NCBI GenBank assembly: GCA_029582165.1
Contig: CM055868.1
Coordinates: 16,546,391-16,610,390, forward strand
Origin: Portulaca oleracea
Taxonomy: Eukaryota; Streptophyta; Magnoliopsida; Caryophyllales; Portulacaceae
Reading direction: 5' to 3'
DNA: 64,000 nt
The notes under the pieces were generated by a model. That model saw only the letters and a list, made by a program, of their open reading frames with translations, made no database searches and had not been told where the DNA came from. Position 1 is the stretch's first letter; each line of letters starts with the position of its first letter. Positions 1-11,510 of this stretch are shown here, piece by piece. The position numbers were made by a program, and so were the translations under genes.

Positions 1-1744
1 AGTCCGAGAATTCGATCAGTTCATTTTTATTTATGTATGATTTGATTTCTCGTACACTGACCCTTAGCAATAGGGTTTCGAAAAAAAAAATCCTTTAGTG
101 GTTCATAAATTGACTTAGGTAAAGTAAATTCCTAAATTCAATTATTCCTTCTTAATTTATTAGATTCAACGGACATATTAATTTTTTGAAAGAAGTGTTC
201 AAGGAACAACTGATCCCCTCTCTCGCTACCCTTTGATCTTCAGAACGATCTTTTCCTTCTATCAACCAATTCAATTAAATTAAGCTTAGTCTTGGACTTT
301 GTTCGTGAAATTGAGAAAAATAAATATAAAAAAAATCCTTACAGATTCTTCTTTATCTTAGTATGTTTATTTTCTGTCTGCTTATTGTTATTTCTTTTTC
401 CTTCCGACCGATAGGAAACGTCAGAATATCTCTTTTTTATTTTGTTTAACGGTTCGAAGAAAGAAAGATACTTTGAATATTTTTCTATTTACTTTTTATC
501 TGTTAGAAAAAAAAATTTCTCTTTCCTTAAGGATATTCAAGAAACAATAAAACTGGAAATTAAAGTTTCTTTCCCGCACACATTCTCCATCACATTGTAG
601 GAACAAAAATATGGGATGCATGGATATCTCCTTTTTGGGCATATGTCCCCCTTTATCTTTCCAACCCATGAGTAGAGAGGTTTATCTCCTTTTTGGGCAT
701 ATGAACCCAAGAGCAACATGGGGATGTAATTGCAAACCTCCTAGTTCAGACTTTAAGCAACATGGGTTTGTATCGAATTCTATATTGAGGAAATAACCCA
801 AAGTCTCAATAGCAATATAATGAGGTAGCTTGTACTTGAAACCTGAGGACTAGGATCAATCCACCAAACCAAATGGAAGGGCCTACACTTCCTAAAGCCC
901 GATTTACTAAATCAAGTAATCGACCAGAGATTTAGTTAGGGGAAAGTAGGCAAGCTCGGGTACTTCCTAGCCAAAACATTACGAAGCTACACCTAAATTA
1001 AATGTTGTAAGAACCTATAACTCACGTAATACACACCTCTGGTTCTAGTTCCTCAAATATTTCTGAAATTTACTCAAGTGGTATGGACCATATCATATTA
1101 CACATGTCCATTCGACTTAGGCCCCAAATTAACCACTCAACATATGCATTGAACCATAAGAATTCCAGGCTACTGCTGTGAGCAAATATATTGTATGAAA
1201 TAGTGCTCCTTTAACTCAAACATCCCCAAATGTTATAGATTCTCATAGCACTTCACTTTAAAATGTCCTTGTCTCCCACCTCTTCAATACATTATTAGAG
1301 GCGCTTATCCCCTTCCTAAACACATCAACCAATGGAAAAACAGGGGCAATGTAACTATTTTCCACCAATATTGGACATTCACCGAGACAAACTCTTATTT
1401 CACCTTCCTAGTTGAAAGACTAGACCAACAACCTCAAGAGCAACGTCATACTAAAATTCATACTCATTGCTTACGGGATAAGGTGAAAGTTACATCACCT
1501 AAGTGAAAACCCAGCTACGGTTTCTAAAATCCAACTTGCTTAACCGAGCAACTAGCACAAGATCTAGTGAGAGAAGGGAAACAAAACTTAGGCACTTCCA
1601 ACACAAATACTATTGTAGACATGCAGTTCTATCTAGCTTTACCGAATTGGGAGCTTAAAGAACATATATGGTTCACATATTTCACATACTTTCAAGCAAC
1701 CAAGCATGCAATGAATGAATACACCACCTAAGGTCGCAGAATCC
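1..1744. other. Unassigned AT-rich sequence, possibly leader of a minus-strand LTR element
   Basis: No gene or recognisable protein domain is visible on either strand. Because a probable minus-strand 5' LTR lies immediately to the right (about 1745-4959) and a primer-binding-site-like GTCAGAGC sits at its inner edge, this stretch may be the untranslated leader and decayed gag of that element. That is inference from position only; no gag motif was recognised. Confidence 0.25.
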
Positions 1745-3065
1745 TTGCTCTGACATCTATAACAGCTCGCTCCTTAATAGGGGTTGTTAAGGTCAATCTC
1801 AACCTAATTAAGGTTGAGAAAGGTAAAAAGGAGGACTTAGAAGCTAACTTTAAAAATTTCCTGGGGAAAATCCGGCAGAGTTCCCTTTGTAATATGGACA
1901 TTTCCGAGGCTTAAAGCCTTACATCTCTGTAAATAAACAAAATAAACCAAAAACAACCTCAACGGCCACACGTCGGAGTAATTCACGAGCCACACGCTCG
2001 GATAACATTCTAATGCATCAAATAACCCAAGCATTCCAAAAAATTTTACAATAGGATTCAAATTACAAGACAATTACTTCCTATACCTAAACAACTAGAT
2101 ATACTAAATCTCCAAAGAAGCAGTCAGCTCCGGATCTTCATATTTACCTATAAGGGGGAGGGGAAAGGGGGTATGAGCAAACCATAGCTCAGTAGGTAAC
2201 TTGTACCCTGGAATAACCATTGAGATTCAAGCAACCTAAGAATGGGAGTCACCCTAGTTATGCATTCACAAAAGTACAATTAAAACACAAACGCATCTCT
2301 TAGTCCCTTTATAATCCATCAAGTAGGAAACTAGGTATAAGGTTTCCATTCAAGCACCTAAACGTCCCATTTGAGGTAACTAACACTCTCATATCTTCCA
2401 AATTAACTACAGGGGGGTGGGATAACCTTTTTGTCATGAAAATAGTCAGGAAGCCATCAAAGAAGCATCTCAAGTACTCTAGTGTTCTAGTAGGTCGCAC
2501 CCAACTCAATACATATCCTCTACCAACATAGGGATCTCTCAAGTGACTCGAGCACCCCGTTTGGCCTCCACAATGGCAATCAAGATGGGATTCACATGAC
2601 ATGCATTAGTCTAATTAAGAGACACACTGGAAGAGCTTAAATATCACATATACAACTCATGAATAGCAAAATAAGTTATTTAAATCACAAGACGCTTTTT
2701 GAAACTTAGTTTGAACATAATTAAACACAACTCACAATTCTTAAGTAGGAACCAATCGTACTTTAAAACCTTTCAAAGCCATTCTAAATAAGAACATAAC
2801 ACTTTCAACATATAAAGAATAACTCACGCGTTTGGGACAGGTATTAAAAGTTATTCAAATTTCCTTTTCCATCTTTCCATAACCATAGTATATATCGTTT
2901 CAATAAACCAAAGATTTCAAATAATCTTTCCTTCTTTCCATTGTACGAAAATATCGATACCATGGCCGTAGGGTACTTTCAGCACTTTCCAGTCGGGGCC
3001 GGTTCCCCCTTAAGACAGTTAGTTTAACTTCCCAGGAGTTCTAACTTCAATGGACTTTATATACT

Positions 3066-3155
3066 TAGCCGATTCAGTTCCCCTTTACATGTGTAACTCC
3101 GGCTTTCCAATAGCCGATTCAGTTCCCCTTTACAGGTGTAACTCCGGCTTTCCAA
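3066..3155. repeat. 45-base tandem repeat, two copies
   Basis: Two near-identical 45-base units (3066-3110 and 3111-3155) starting TAGCCGATTCAGTTCCCC. They lie inside the putative LTR; short tandem repeats at this position are common in long Tekay-type LTRs. Confidence 0.8.
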
Positions 3156-4524
3156 TTAGTCCACAGTACCTAGTGCAATACACCTAGCCCGAAAAGCTTT
3201 TCAAACTCGTAAACCGCATAACAAATCCATACCATACACTTCTCATCCAAGCCCGCTTTCCAAAATCTCATATATACATAAAATAGGACTTTACCCTTTA
3301 TTTAAGTCAAAAAACTCAACAGAAAATTTTCCAACTCTTTTCCCATTCAAGAAACCAAATCCCCCATAAATAAATTCATATACCTTTAGAATAATCAACC
3401 ACCACATAGAAATCATATAACCAACATAAAATATACATAAGTATCAAATAAGTCTTGTTAAATATCAAAAATGCATTCAATACTTCTTAGCGTCTTGAAA
3501 AAGCCAGTGTCGATTAAAATACCCTTAGAATTCCTTTGGAATAACTTTTTTTCAATTAAAAGCATAGAATACCTTTCAAGTTCGCATAAACTTCAAATAA
3601 TTGGGAAAGTATGCACAAAGGTACTTAAATTCACATACAAAGTCTAACAATTAGTATAAATTTGAATCACACTACATTAAAACTCAAAAGGCCTAATTAC
3701 GACGTATCTTAGAGATATAAAAGTTTCATTCCTTAGTTAAATAACTCCTCCAAGTTTCATTTATGCATACCTTACTCTTAAATAACCAAATTAAACACAT
3801 AGAAGTCGTAGGAAGCTCCTTTATGCACATTATACTGATAATCGGCCAAATCAATATTCATTCTAAACTTAACTCAAACCGTTGAATATACTAACGACAT
3901 ATCCACATGTAAAACTACGCATCCAACACAACCAGAACAGTTCTCAGCATACTCAATCAATAATCCATTTCTTTCCATCGTTCAACCCAAAGTATTCTAA
4001 TTTCACAATTCAACCCGGGCTCCCTTCTCACATACACCGTTCCAAACAAACCTCAATGTTCCCCTTTCAACCCAAACACCAACCAACTCCCAACTCGATC
4101 ACATAATTCAATTCAATCATCCCAATATAATTAACAAGTTCAGACATAAACTCAGTATTCGAATCTACTAATTAAACTTGAAACTTAACAGTTATTAAGA
4201 GGGATAGAGATTACCCACTTTGACTCTTAATTGAACAGTTACGGTCTCAATTTAGGGCAGCCCGGAAAACCGTCCAAAGACCTGACTCAGACCTCCCTAG
4301 CCCCTCCTCTGTCTCGTGCCAGGCCCCCGGCGACCTCCGCCGCTGCCCAGTCTAGTGGTTCAGCCACCACATCGTTGGCCTTCTCTGTCTCTGCCTTGCT
4401 CACCACCATCATCCCTCCTCTTCTTCGCGCGCGAACGACTGCCGACCCAGCCCCCATCGCCGCTTTCTCTCCTGTTGTCGACGACCAGCGATGCCGCCGT
4501 CATTGCCGCCACTGCCACGCATCC

Positions 4525-4527
<3 letters not shown>

Positions 4528-4595
<68 letters not shown>
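4528..4595. repeat. (CT)n microsatellite
   Basis: About 34 uninterrupted CT units directly after a GC-rich block. Open frames of poly Ser-Leu (+) or Arg-Glu (-) across it are repeat artefacts. Confidence 0.95.
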
Positions 4596-4598
<3 letters not shown>

Positions 4599-5089
4599 GT
4601 GTTCATCGAAGGGAAGCAAGGGCTTGCCCCCTTTTTTTTCTTTGCCTGAAACCCCCCAAAATGAAAGAGAAAGGGAGTTACTCCCTTTTACTTATTAATT
4701 GTATCCCAATCCAAATAATAACCCCCTTCTTTCATTCCCTTTCTTTCTCAATCTATTACCTAATTACCAAATAATATAAAAAGTCAACCAACAAGTTGAC
4801 CCTTCTAATAAAATTCTAATTTTGATAAATAAATAAATAAATAAAATAATATCCACATAATATAGACATACAATAATTAATCTCATAAATAAATAACTAA
4901 ACCCAAATTAGACCATTAACCAAAGTAATTACCCTTAATAAAACTCCCGAATCTTACACTACCTCTCCATATTTTGAAAATAATCTACTATAATATGGCA
5001 CACACAAACATATACATAGAAAATACATACCACAACCACTTCTTAATCCTAAGTACATAGAAGATAAACATAAGTTGATTAGGGTGAAG

Positions 5090-6323
5090 TATTACTGATT
5101 TGACTGCGTCTTTTGCTGATATTTGGCTTTTATTTCGCTTTTCCTAGCTATCCAATATTGTTTGTCATCTTCAGCCATTCCACTGATGTCCTTGTTTAGA
5201 ACTTGATCATCATACATCTTTTGTCTGTGTGCCTTGTTATCTTCTTGAATTTTGATATAATGCTCAAAAAGTTTTTTCTTGTTTGCAGATTCAGTGTCTA
5301 ACTTCTAAAACTGTTTAGATATTAAATCTGCCACTACTTCAAATTTCTTTTCCTTCTGTTTCCTCTTAATTGTGGATTTTTCCCAATGGGTCGTTCTTTC
5401 CCAATTGATTCCCCCTCACTTGTTGTTGCTTCGTTTCCAAGGGTGGAGTTATCGAAGTAAGCCCCAGCTTCGTTCAGTTTGGAACGTTTGCCTGACCCCC
5501 CTCTCCCAGTTTGTCATGAAGCGATTGGCAATATGAACTCCATGTTGTATGATCCTTTAGTAGCCACCACCAATGCTCAAGAGAAAACTTTGCCCGTTCG
5601 GTTCACGTTGTGAGTACAACTCATTAGCACGTTGTATCACATTTTTCATGCCCCAACCACTTTGAGCATTTCGAGTTGCTTCGTCCACATAGGCCGAGAA
5701 CTTGGACACTAATTGTGAAGCTCAACTATCGCATATTGAGTAACTTAGCCTTCTTGAATTTCAAAGCTTGTCGTCTATCTTCATTGTAGAGGACTTCAAT
5801 CCTACCCCAAAAGTCATCCTTTTTTTTATCGTTTCCCACAATCGCATCATTACTTACATTGACCCAACAATGTATAAGACGAGTGTCCTCCTCCACTATC
5901 CATCTCCTTAAACCTCCACCTTCCACATCTGTTTCTTCTATGCCATTATCATTTTCAGATAAGTCAACGGTTGGAGTTTGTGTTGATGAAGGTGTTGAGT
6001 TACTCCCCCTCCCCCCCCCCCCATAAGTAAGGAGACTGAGGTGGAAGTGGGTAATATGGATAGTAGTCAGGGGGAGGTTAGTTAGGAGGAGCAAGAGTAT
6101 GCGGAGGTTGGTAATATGAGTAATAACCATGGGGATGTTGGGTGGAACCTGTTGGAGGAGTAGAAATATGTGGAGGTGTGTAATGTGGTTGATAATAGTA
6201 TGGTGGGGGGTTTGGTTGTGGTGAAGTTGGTTTAGATGAAGAGGTATTTGGATTTGGTGCTCTGCTATCATCTCCAGCTAACAAACTCATAATAGATCTG
6301 TTCCAAGTAGGTTCCATAATCAT
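5090..6323 (-). pseudogene. Myb/SANT-like, NAM-associated-domain protein (PIF/Harbinger ORF1 type), broken
   Basis: The minus-strand reading starts at ATG 6323 with a Pro/Tyr/Ser-rich N-terminus. After a frame change near the C homopolymer at about 6005-6022 it continues with a SANT-like segment (RRWIVEEDTRLIHCWVNVSN, then DFWGRIEVLYNE). Beyond a stop at about 5726 the reading goes on in another frame with a segment ending in SGWGMKNVIQRANELY and an acidic/lysine-rich helical tail down to about 5090, as in NAM-associated C-terminal domains. This architecture matches the Myb-like ORF1 proteins of PIF/Harbinger transposons and their many plant relatives annotated as glutathione S-transferase T3-like. 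At least two frame breaks and several stops make it a pseudogene. No Harbinger DDE transposase was seen nearby. The role in the family, DNA binding with the transposase, is known from literature and not shown here. Confidence 0.7.
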
Positions 6324-6579
6324 CTATACGTGAAATTAATTTGTCTTTGTGATGTTTTGTTGAATGTAACAATAGTTATGTAATCCATAATATCTAACCA
6401 CAAATAACCTATGTCGCATAGAACAACTTAATAATTAACTATAAACACAATTTATACTATTGCATGTTTAAAAATATTTACTAACATAATATGATTCTTT
6501 GTTATTATTATACATTCACATAAACATTATTTGTAACTTTAGACTCTAACATAACAAATCAACTACCATAATGCAGACA

Positions 6580-8510
6580 TCAAAAATAGTACTCAACAAG
6601 CACATTGAGGGTTTCGGGCTTGTTAGAGTCCTCGTGGACTTTGGGCTATATAGGCACCTCATGGATCTAAATGAATCATGCCCAAGACACTCCCTCGCGG
6701 ATCCAGTACTCAGGGTCCATGCGGATCCAGTACTCAAGATCCTCGCGGATCTATTTTTCTCGGTTAAAGTCAACTTTGGGTCAAAGTCAACTTCAGGTCA
6801 AAGTGAACTCTCGATCAAAGTCAATTCCTAGCAAGGGTCAACACAGAAGTCCATGTAGATTTCTAGCTGGCCCAAGAAGAAAATCCTCGCGAATTTCAAT
6901 CTGGCCTAAGTCAAAAGTCCACGCAGATTTCCGGTTGGCCCAAGTCAAAAATCCTTGTGAGTTTCAATCTGGCCTAACATAGAAATCCGTGGGGATTTTG
7001 AGTTGATTCGACGCGGGAAACCACACGGATTTCATCAAATCAGAGGTTGAGTAACTACTGCCAACCGTCGATCAATCAGCAACCGCTAGTCAAAAACCTT
7101 CCAAATTCACTTCGAGAATCCGCACGGATTTCAGCCAGTCTGAAGCAGGAAACCGCGCAGATTTCGTTAAACCGGAGGTTATGCTGCCAACCGCCGGTTC
7201 ATCGGTAACCGCAAGTCAAAAACCGCCGAAATCCACGCGGATTTCATGTGGAGGGGAGGTTTTGGGAAACTGAAAGCAAACTGTCACGAGATGGCTATAA
7301 AAGGGATGTTCAAGATCATTTTCGGGGGGAATTTTTTGGTTATAAGCTTACACCACACTTAAAATAGACGCAATTTTCTGGGTCGAAATCCTCGCGGATT
7401 TAGTGATTCTTAAACGTCATTTGCTGATTTCTAGGCTAGCATCTTACACTCACACTTTTGGGGTTTGATTAAGGCTGAAATCCACGTGGGTGTTGGTTTT
7501 CCAAGGTTTCGGGTCCCCGTAGGTTTGTAGATTTCGGGTCCAACCGCATCTCGAGTCTTCGCAGATTTGCTGATTTCAATCGGGTCCATTTGAGTGTTCA
7601 GTAATTAGCCCGTTGTTTTCTTTTTACTCTATTACGCATACGTAATAATGTAGATCATATCCCCCGACCGCTATAATTACTTTTTTTAGTACTCGTTTGT
7701 TTTTCATTATGTTTATGCATGTCTTAATTTTCTAAAATCTTGTGACAACTTTCTTTCTTTTGTTTTTTTTCTTCCTTACTTAAAAAACCCGATGTAGTAA
7801 AGGCCGCTTCGGCGGGCGGTGTAGGGGCATCCCCCCTACACTCGTACCTTTACCCTCGAACCGGTCTCCGGTTCGCGGATCGTGTAGTTTTCATCTTGAT
7901 TTTGTCAATTTTTCACAAAATTGGCTGGCGACTCCGTTTTTTAATGTTATTTCATGCATGTTATAGAATTTGATTTTACTTAAATTTCTTTCTCAACCTT
8001 CTTTTCGGAGTGAACATTTGACTGACGCAGCCGGCTCGGGTGTGCTCACTGTCCAGAAATCCACGCGGATTTATGTTCAGTGGCCTCACTTCAGACACTC
8101 GTGAGTCACCTGGTGGGCCACCTTAAGTCGGGCAGTGGTCTAACCAAGCCACACTGCCGTGAGATCCGTGCGGATCTTGTAGCACTGGACTTGATTTAGG
8201 CCCTGTTCAGACATATCATGGGCAGTCCATTGCCTTGAGTCGAGTTGAATTGGACCAGAAATCCGCGCAGATTTCTGCCTGGGCAGCTCGGGCCGACTTT
8301 GGGCTGGGTCATCTTGTTGAAATCACACAAAAGAAAAGATGTGTTCGGGATTTAAATTTAGTAAAATTAAAATTTCTTAACAACATTAAATAATAAAAAT
8401 TAGCAAAATTCGTTCATAAAATAATTAAAAAATGCACCCTAGGAAACATAAGCAACCCTACGTCGACTCGACACTCCGTGGGGGACTGTGCCCTCCAGAC
8501 CGCGGGCCCT
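6580..8510. repeat. Repeat rich in short palindromes (AATCCNCGCGGATT type), possibly LTR-derived
   Basis: Imperfect palindromes of 14-20 bases recur along this segment: 6737-6752, 7116-7132, 7228-7245, 7385-7402, 8056-8073, 8161-8178 and 8257-8276, plus more decayed ones from 6690 to 7560. Base composition is more GC-rich than the flanks. A TGGCGACTCCG box at 7926-7936 resembles primer-binding sites of large Ty3/gypsy Tat/Ogre elements, so the part left of it may be an LTR ending near 7916. No protein domain is visible. Family assignment is uncertain. Confidence 0.55.
7926..7936 (+). other. Possible tRNA primer-binding site
   Basis: TGGCGACTCCG follows a short A/T stretch after CACA, which could be an LTR end. 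I recall similar TGGCGACTCC sites in Tat/Ogre retrotransposons, but no matching LTR pair is present to prove it. Confidence 0.3.
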
Positions 8511-8998
8511 ACACATAATAAAGAAATTTTTTTAACATATGAATTAATTAATATTACTAGATTATACCATAGTTAGTATTCCTAGATTTGCAAATTATTA
8601 ACAAAAATTTCCATAGGATAAACACATAATAAATATTTTACTTTTTGACTGCAGTTTATCACAAATTAATGATGACAAAAATTTCTATATTGTTACAAAT
8701 ATAAAATATCAACTGATTAATTTTTAAAACATTGTATTCTAACATGCCAATTAATTAGAATTGCGAATTTAAAAAGCCTTTTATCTTTTACAAATATTAC
8801 ATTATTTAATTCTAAAATATTACAAATTTATGTTAATAAAAATTTCCATATTCTCACAAACGTGAAATATCTGCTAAAATATTACATTATTTGATTTTAA
8901 AATATTACAAATTCATGTTAACATACATACATATCAATTAATTAACATTCCTACACTATAGCACAGTCAACTAAAATAATGTAATTAATTTTTTAAAT
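8511..8998. other. AT-rich sequence without recognised features
   Basis: Contains short internal near-repeats (words such as ATTACAAAT and AACATGCCAATTAATTAG) that recur at 10010-10090. No open frame of interest. Confidence 0.5.
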
Positions 8999-10010
8999 AC
9001 GGTTAATCATCGCCTTGGGGGCGATGGTTAAGAGAGAATCTTTATCCACTTTTTATTTTTCTAAATCTTACTTTAAGTAAAAATATGTGGAAAAAAGATT
9101 ACCTTTTCAATAAAATATATTTTAGTCTAATCTAATCTGCATAAATCTGATCGATATCTTTTCTTATTATATCTTTCAATACATAATTTTCAGAAAAAAA
9201 ATAATTATAAAAATTTCTTAATGATATATTTTTTTTAGCATATTTCTTAATTATATTGATAATTTTTGAAACATTGTTCATACTTTTTTAAATCTTATAT
9301 TTTTTTGTTTGAACAAATTAAAAACTGCACCAACAAACGTTAAACTTCCAGCAATATAAAGTCCGCAACAAGACTATAATCAAAGGGAAAACCCTACCCA
9401 TTAGAATAGCTTTTAGAGCTTCATGCACTATTCCTCTAATAATCTTGCAAATGACTGGAGTAATCACATGAAAACCAATTGTAAGAACAGTAACAAGAAT
9501 GACAGCAGGGAATATATATGAAATTTACAAGGTGTACACATATTATATTCATCATCATCTTTTTCTAATTTGCCTTCAAAACCATGATGGTGATGATTGA
9601 TAGTACTAAGGCTTTGGGTTGGAGAATCATTCTTAGGGTTGGATGATTTGGGACTCTCAGCCATGGAAGCTTTGTTTAATCTCCTGTTAGGTTAAAGATT
9701 ATTTGGGAGATAGAAATTTGGATAGAGAGAATGAGAGATGATATGGAAAGTTTGGGACTAAAGAGTATGAAACTAAATTGAATACGTAGGAAATATGGGT
9801 ATATATCAATATAATTTCCTTTTCTAATAACTATATTTATTTACCAATTCAATTTAGTTACGTGAAATATGAATGGAAAATGCAATCTTTTTCTAATCAC
9901 CAAAATGGAATCTTTTAATTATCATATATATGTGCTTATATGAGCTTTAAATAAATAAATAAAGATTCTTTCATAACTATCGCCCTCAGGGCGACAATTA
10001 GCAAAACCGT
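8999..10010. mobile_element. Putative TIR DNA transposon with palindromic ends
   Basis: The left end (8999-9031) and the reverse complement of the right end (9973-10010) both begin ACGGTT and both contain a GC-rich stem: TCGCCTTGGGGGCGA on the left, TCGCCCTCAGGGCGA on the right. So each end carries its own small palindrome inside a longer inverted repeat. The interior is AT-rich apart from a small minus-strand ORF. A clear target duplication was not found, so the superfamily is open (Mutator-like or hAT-like). About 1 kb, no transposase, therefore non-autonomous if real. Confidence 0.5.
9464..9664 (-). CDS. Small hypothetical protein, 66 aa, with C-terminal membrane segment
   Basis: A single-exon ORF with ATG at 9664 and a stop at 9464. 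The N-terminal half is polar (Ser/Pro/Asn-rich, a His run, then an acidic KDDDEY patch), followed by CTPC and a strongly hydrophobic C-terminus (residues about 47-66) that would make one membrane-spanning helix. The DNA upstream on the minus strand (9665-9780) is CT-rich, like plant 5' UTRs. It sits inside a putative TIR element, so it could be a captured gene fragment. I do not recognise the family, and at this length chance cannot be excluded. Confidence 0.3.
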   Translation of the reverse strand: MAESPKSSNPKNDSPTQSLSTINHHHHGFEGKLEKDDDEYNMCTPCKFHIYSLLSFLLLFLQLVFM

Positions 10011-10464
10011 TTAACATATTATACTCTAACATGCCAATTAATAGATTTTGCAAATTAAGATTAACAAAACTTTTCACCTTTTACAAATTTAACATATTAA
10101 CTAACAGAATGCAATCAACTTTTACCAATAAATTATTGATATTCACATATTAGAATTAAGCGAGTAACAATAGTTATTTAACTCATTATATCTAACAACA
10201 AATATCCATGTCACGTATAATAAGTTTAATCAAACAAAAACACAATTACACTAATGTAAGATATTTAACATTATTTTATGATATACACCAACATAATATC
10301 ATCTATAGTCAACCATAATTAAAATATTAAACCAAGTTATACTCTAACACATCAAGTAGTCAAACAAAAAACACAATTACACTAATTAGTTCATGTATCT
10401 ACTTTCTAATATAATGATTATATAGATTTATAGATAAAGCCATGTTTATAGATACAAAATTAAT
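10011..10464. other. AT-rich flank with similarity to 6362-6560
   Basis: Words in the order GTAACAATAGTTAT, ATATCTAAC.ACAAATA, AACATAATAT recur in the same order at 6362-6560. The two stretches therefore look like diverged copies of one sequence on either side of the palindrome repeat and the TIR element. No coding potential seen. Confidence 0.4.
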
Positions 10465-11134
10465 TGTTAGGATCGAGGTAAAAGGCCTAGTATTTACAGC
10501 GGAAGAGAAAATTATCAGGATGTATAAATTGAGAAAAAATATGACAAGATCAGTAATTAAAATAGAGAGTATAAAGACACAAGATTTACGTGGAAACCCA
10601 AAGCGGGAAAAAACCACGGACGGCAACGGAGCAATAATCCACTAGTATAAGGGGAGAGATTACAATAGAGATCCCCAAACGACTATATAACACAATGAGA
10701 TCAAGAAGGAAAGAACTCAAATGGTTAATAGCACAACGGGAATAATCTGAAGGCAAAATAATAACTCTCAAAACACTCTCACAACCTAGGGATGGGTAGA
10801 GGTGAAGAAGCTCTCAATTACAAGTGTTTATTTAATCGGTTAATAATAACCTATATTTATAGTAGAAGAGAAGAAAAGGAATCTAGCTTAAATATTACAT
10901 AACCTAGAAAGCAAAACGGGAGACCCGCCGCAGACAAAAGGCGCGCAGGAGGCGCCGGCAGCGTTTTGTAGGCGTTGGCCGCGTGAGGGAATATGCACCC
11001 ACTGCCTTTGGGCGCTGGCAGCGGTCACGGGAAGAGGGTAGCGCCTGGTCTTCGTAATGTGGCGGTGTTACCGCCCGGCATCCCGTTGGCAGCGTCCATC
11101 TGCTTAAATAGATTTTGGGCCATTAAACCCAACA
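10465..11134 (-). repeat. Copia-like (Ty1) solo LTR, minus strand
   Basis: Read on the minus strand it begins TGTTGGGTTTAATGG at 11134 and ends CGATCCTAACA at 10465, i.e. TG...CA ends with short inverted termini. Inside are hallmarks of copia LTRs: a GC-rich upstream part (10920-11100), then the U3-R-like boxes with TGGGTTTCCACGTAAATC. No internal region or second copy adjoins it, so it is called a solo LTR. Five-base target duplications could not be confirmed (TTAAT left, ATAAC right). Confidence 0.6.
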
Positions 11135-11510
11135 ATAACAAAATAAGCAATAATTACTTACAAATCACTTTACTTTACTTCACTTTTTGGTTGAATACTC
11201 CAAGTACCTACACAAATACAAACATAATTATTATAACATTTATATATAATGATATATAAAATTAAACTTGTAAAATATAAAAATTACAACTACTTACAAT
11301 TCTAATGGAGGATGGGAGTGTAATTGTAAAATGAGAATCTTATTCCATATTTATAGACCAATTTTCTTTCAAAATAAAAAAAAAATCCAAAGCAACGTTT
11401 GAATTTTTTACCGTTTGCTATCAAATGATCGTTTGCTATATACATCATTCATGAGAAGCAACATTTGGGACCTTTTTTTTAAAGGTTTAAAATTGAATAA
11501 AAAAATGAGA
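11135..11510. other. AT-rich intergenic sequence, nothing recognised
   Basis: A/T-rich with no open frame or repeat that I can classify. It separates the copia-like LTR from the nested MITEs. Confidence 0.5.

Larger units (their letters stand above)
1745..4959 (-). repeat. Putative long LTR of a Ty3/gypsy (Tekay-like) element, minus strand
   Basis: Read on the minus strand the segment opens near 4959 with TGTAAGATTCGGG, like the TGTAA-starting LTRs elsewhere in this window. It then carries a (GA)n tract, a short GC-rich block (4290-4520) and a 45-base tandem repeat. It closes near 1763 next to GATGTCAGAGC, a weak match to the initiator-Met primer site TGGTATCAGAGC. The same layout (AT-rich start, GC-rich block, long tail) occurs in the certain Tekay LTR at 12608-13742, but this one would be about 3.2 kb. 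No second LTR or target duplication is in the window, so the call is tentative; a truncated or solo LTR is equally possible. Confidence 0.4.

Noticed and set aside
3066..3155. Possible CRISPR-like repeat
   Set aside because: Two directly adjacent units without spacers in plant LTR DNA; an ordinary tandem duplication.
4231..4774. Overlapping open frames of about 150 aa on both strands
   Set aside because: They are read through a (CT)n microsatellite and a GC-rich LTR block; low-complexity Ser/Leu or Arg/Glu, no domain.
7385..7402. Palindromes read as bacterial-type operators or restriction sites
   Set aside because: The context is a plant repeat; nothing supports a regulator gene nearby.
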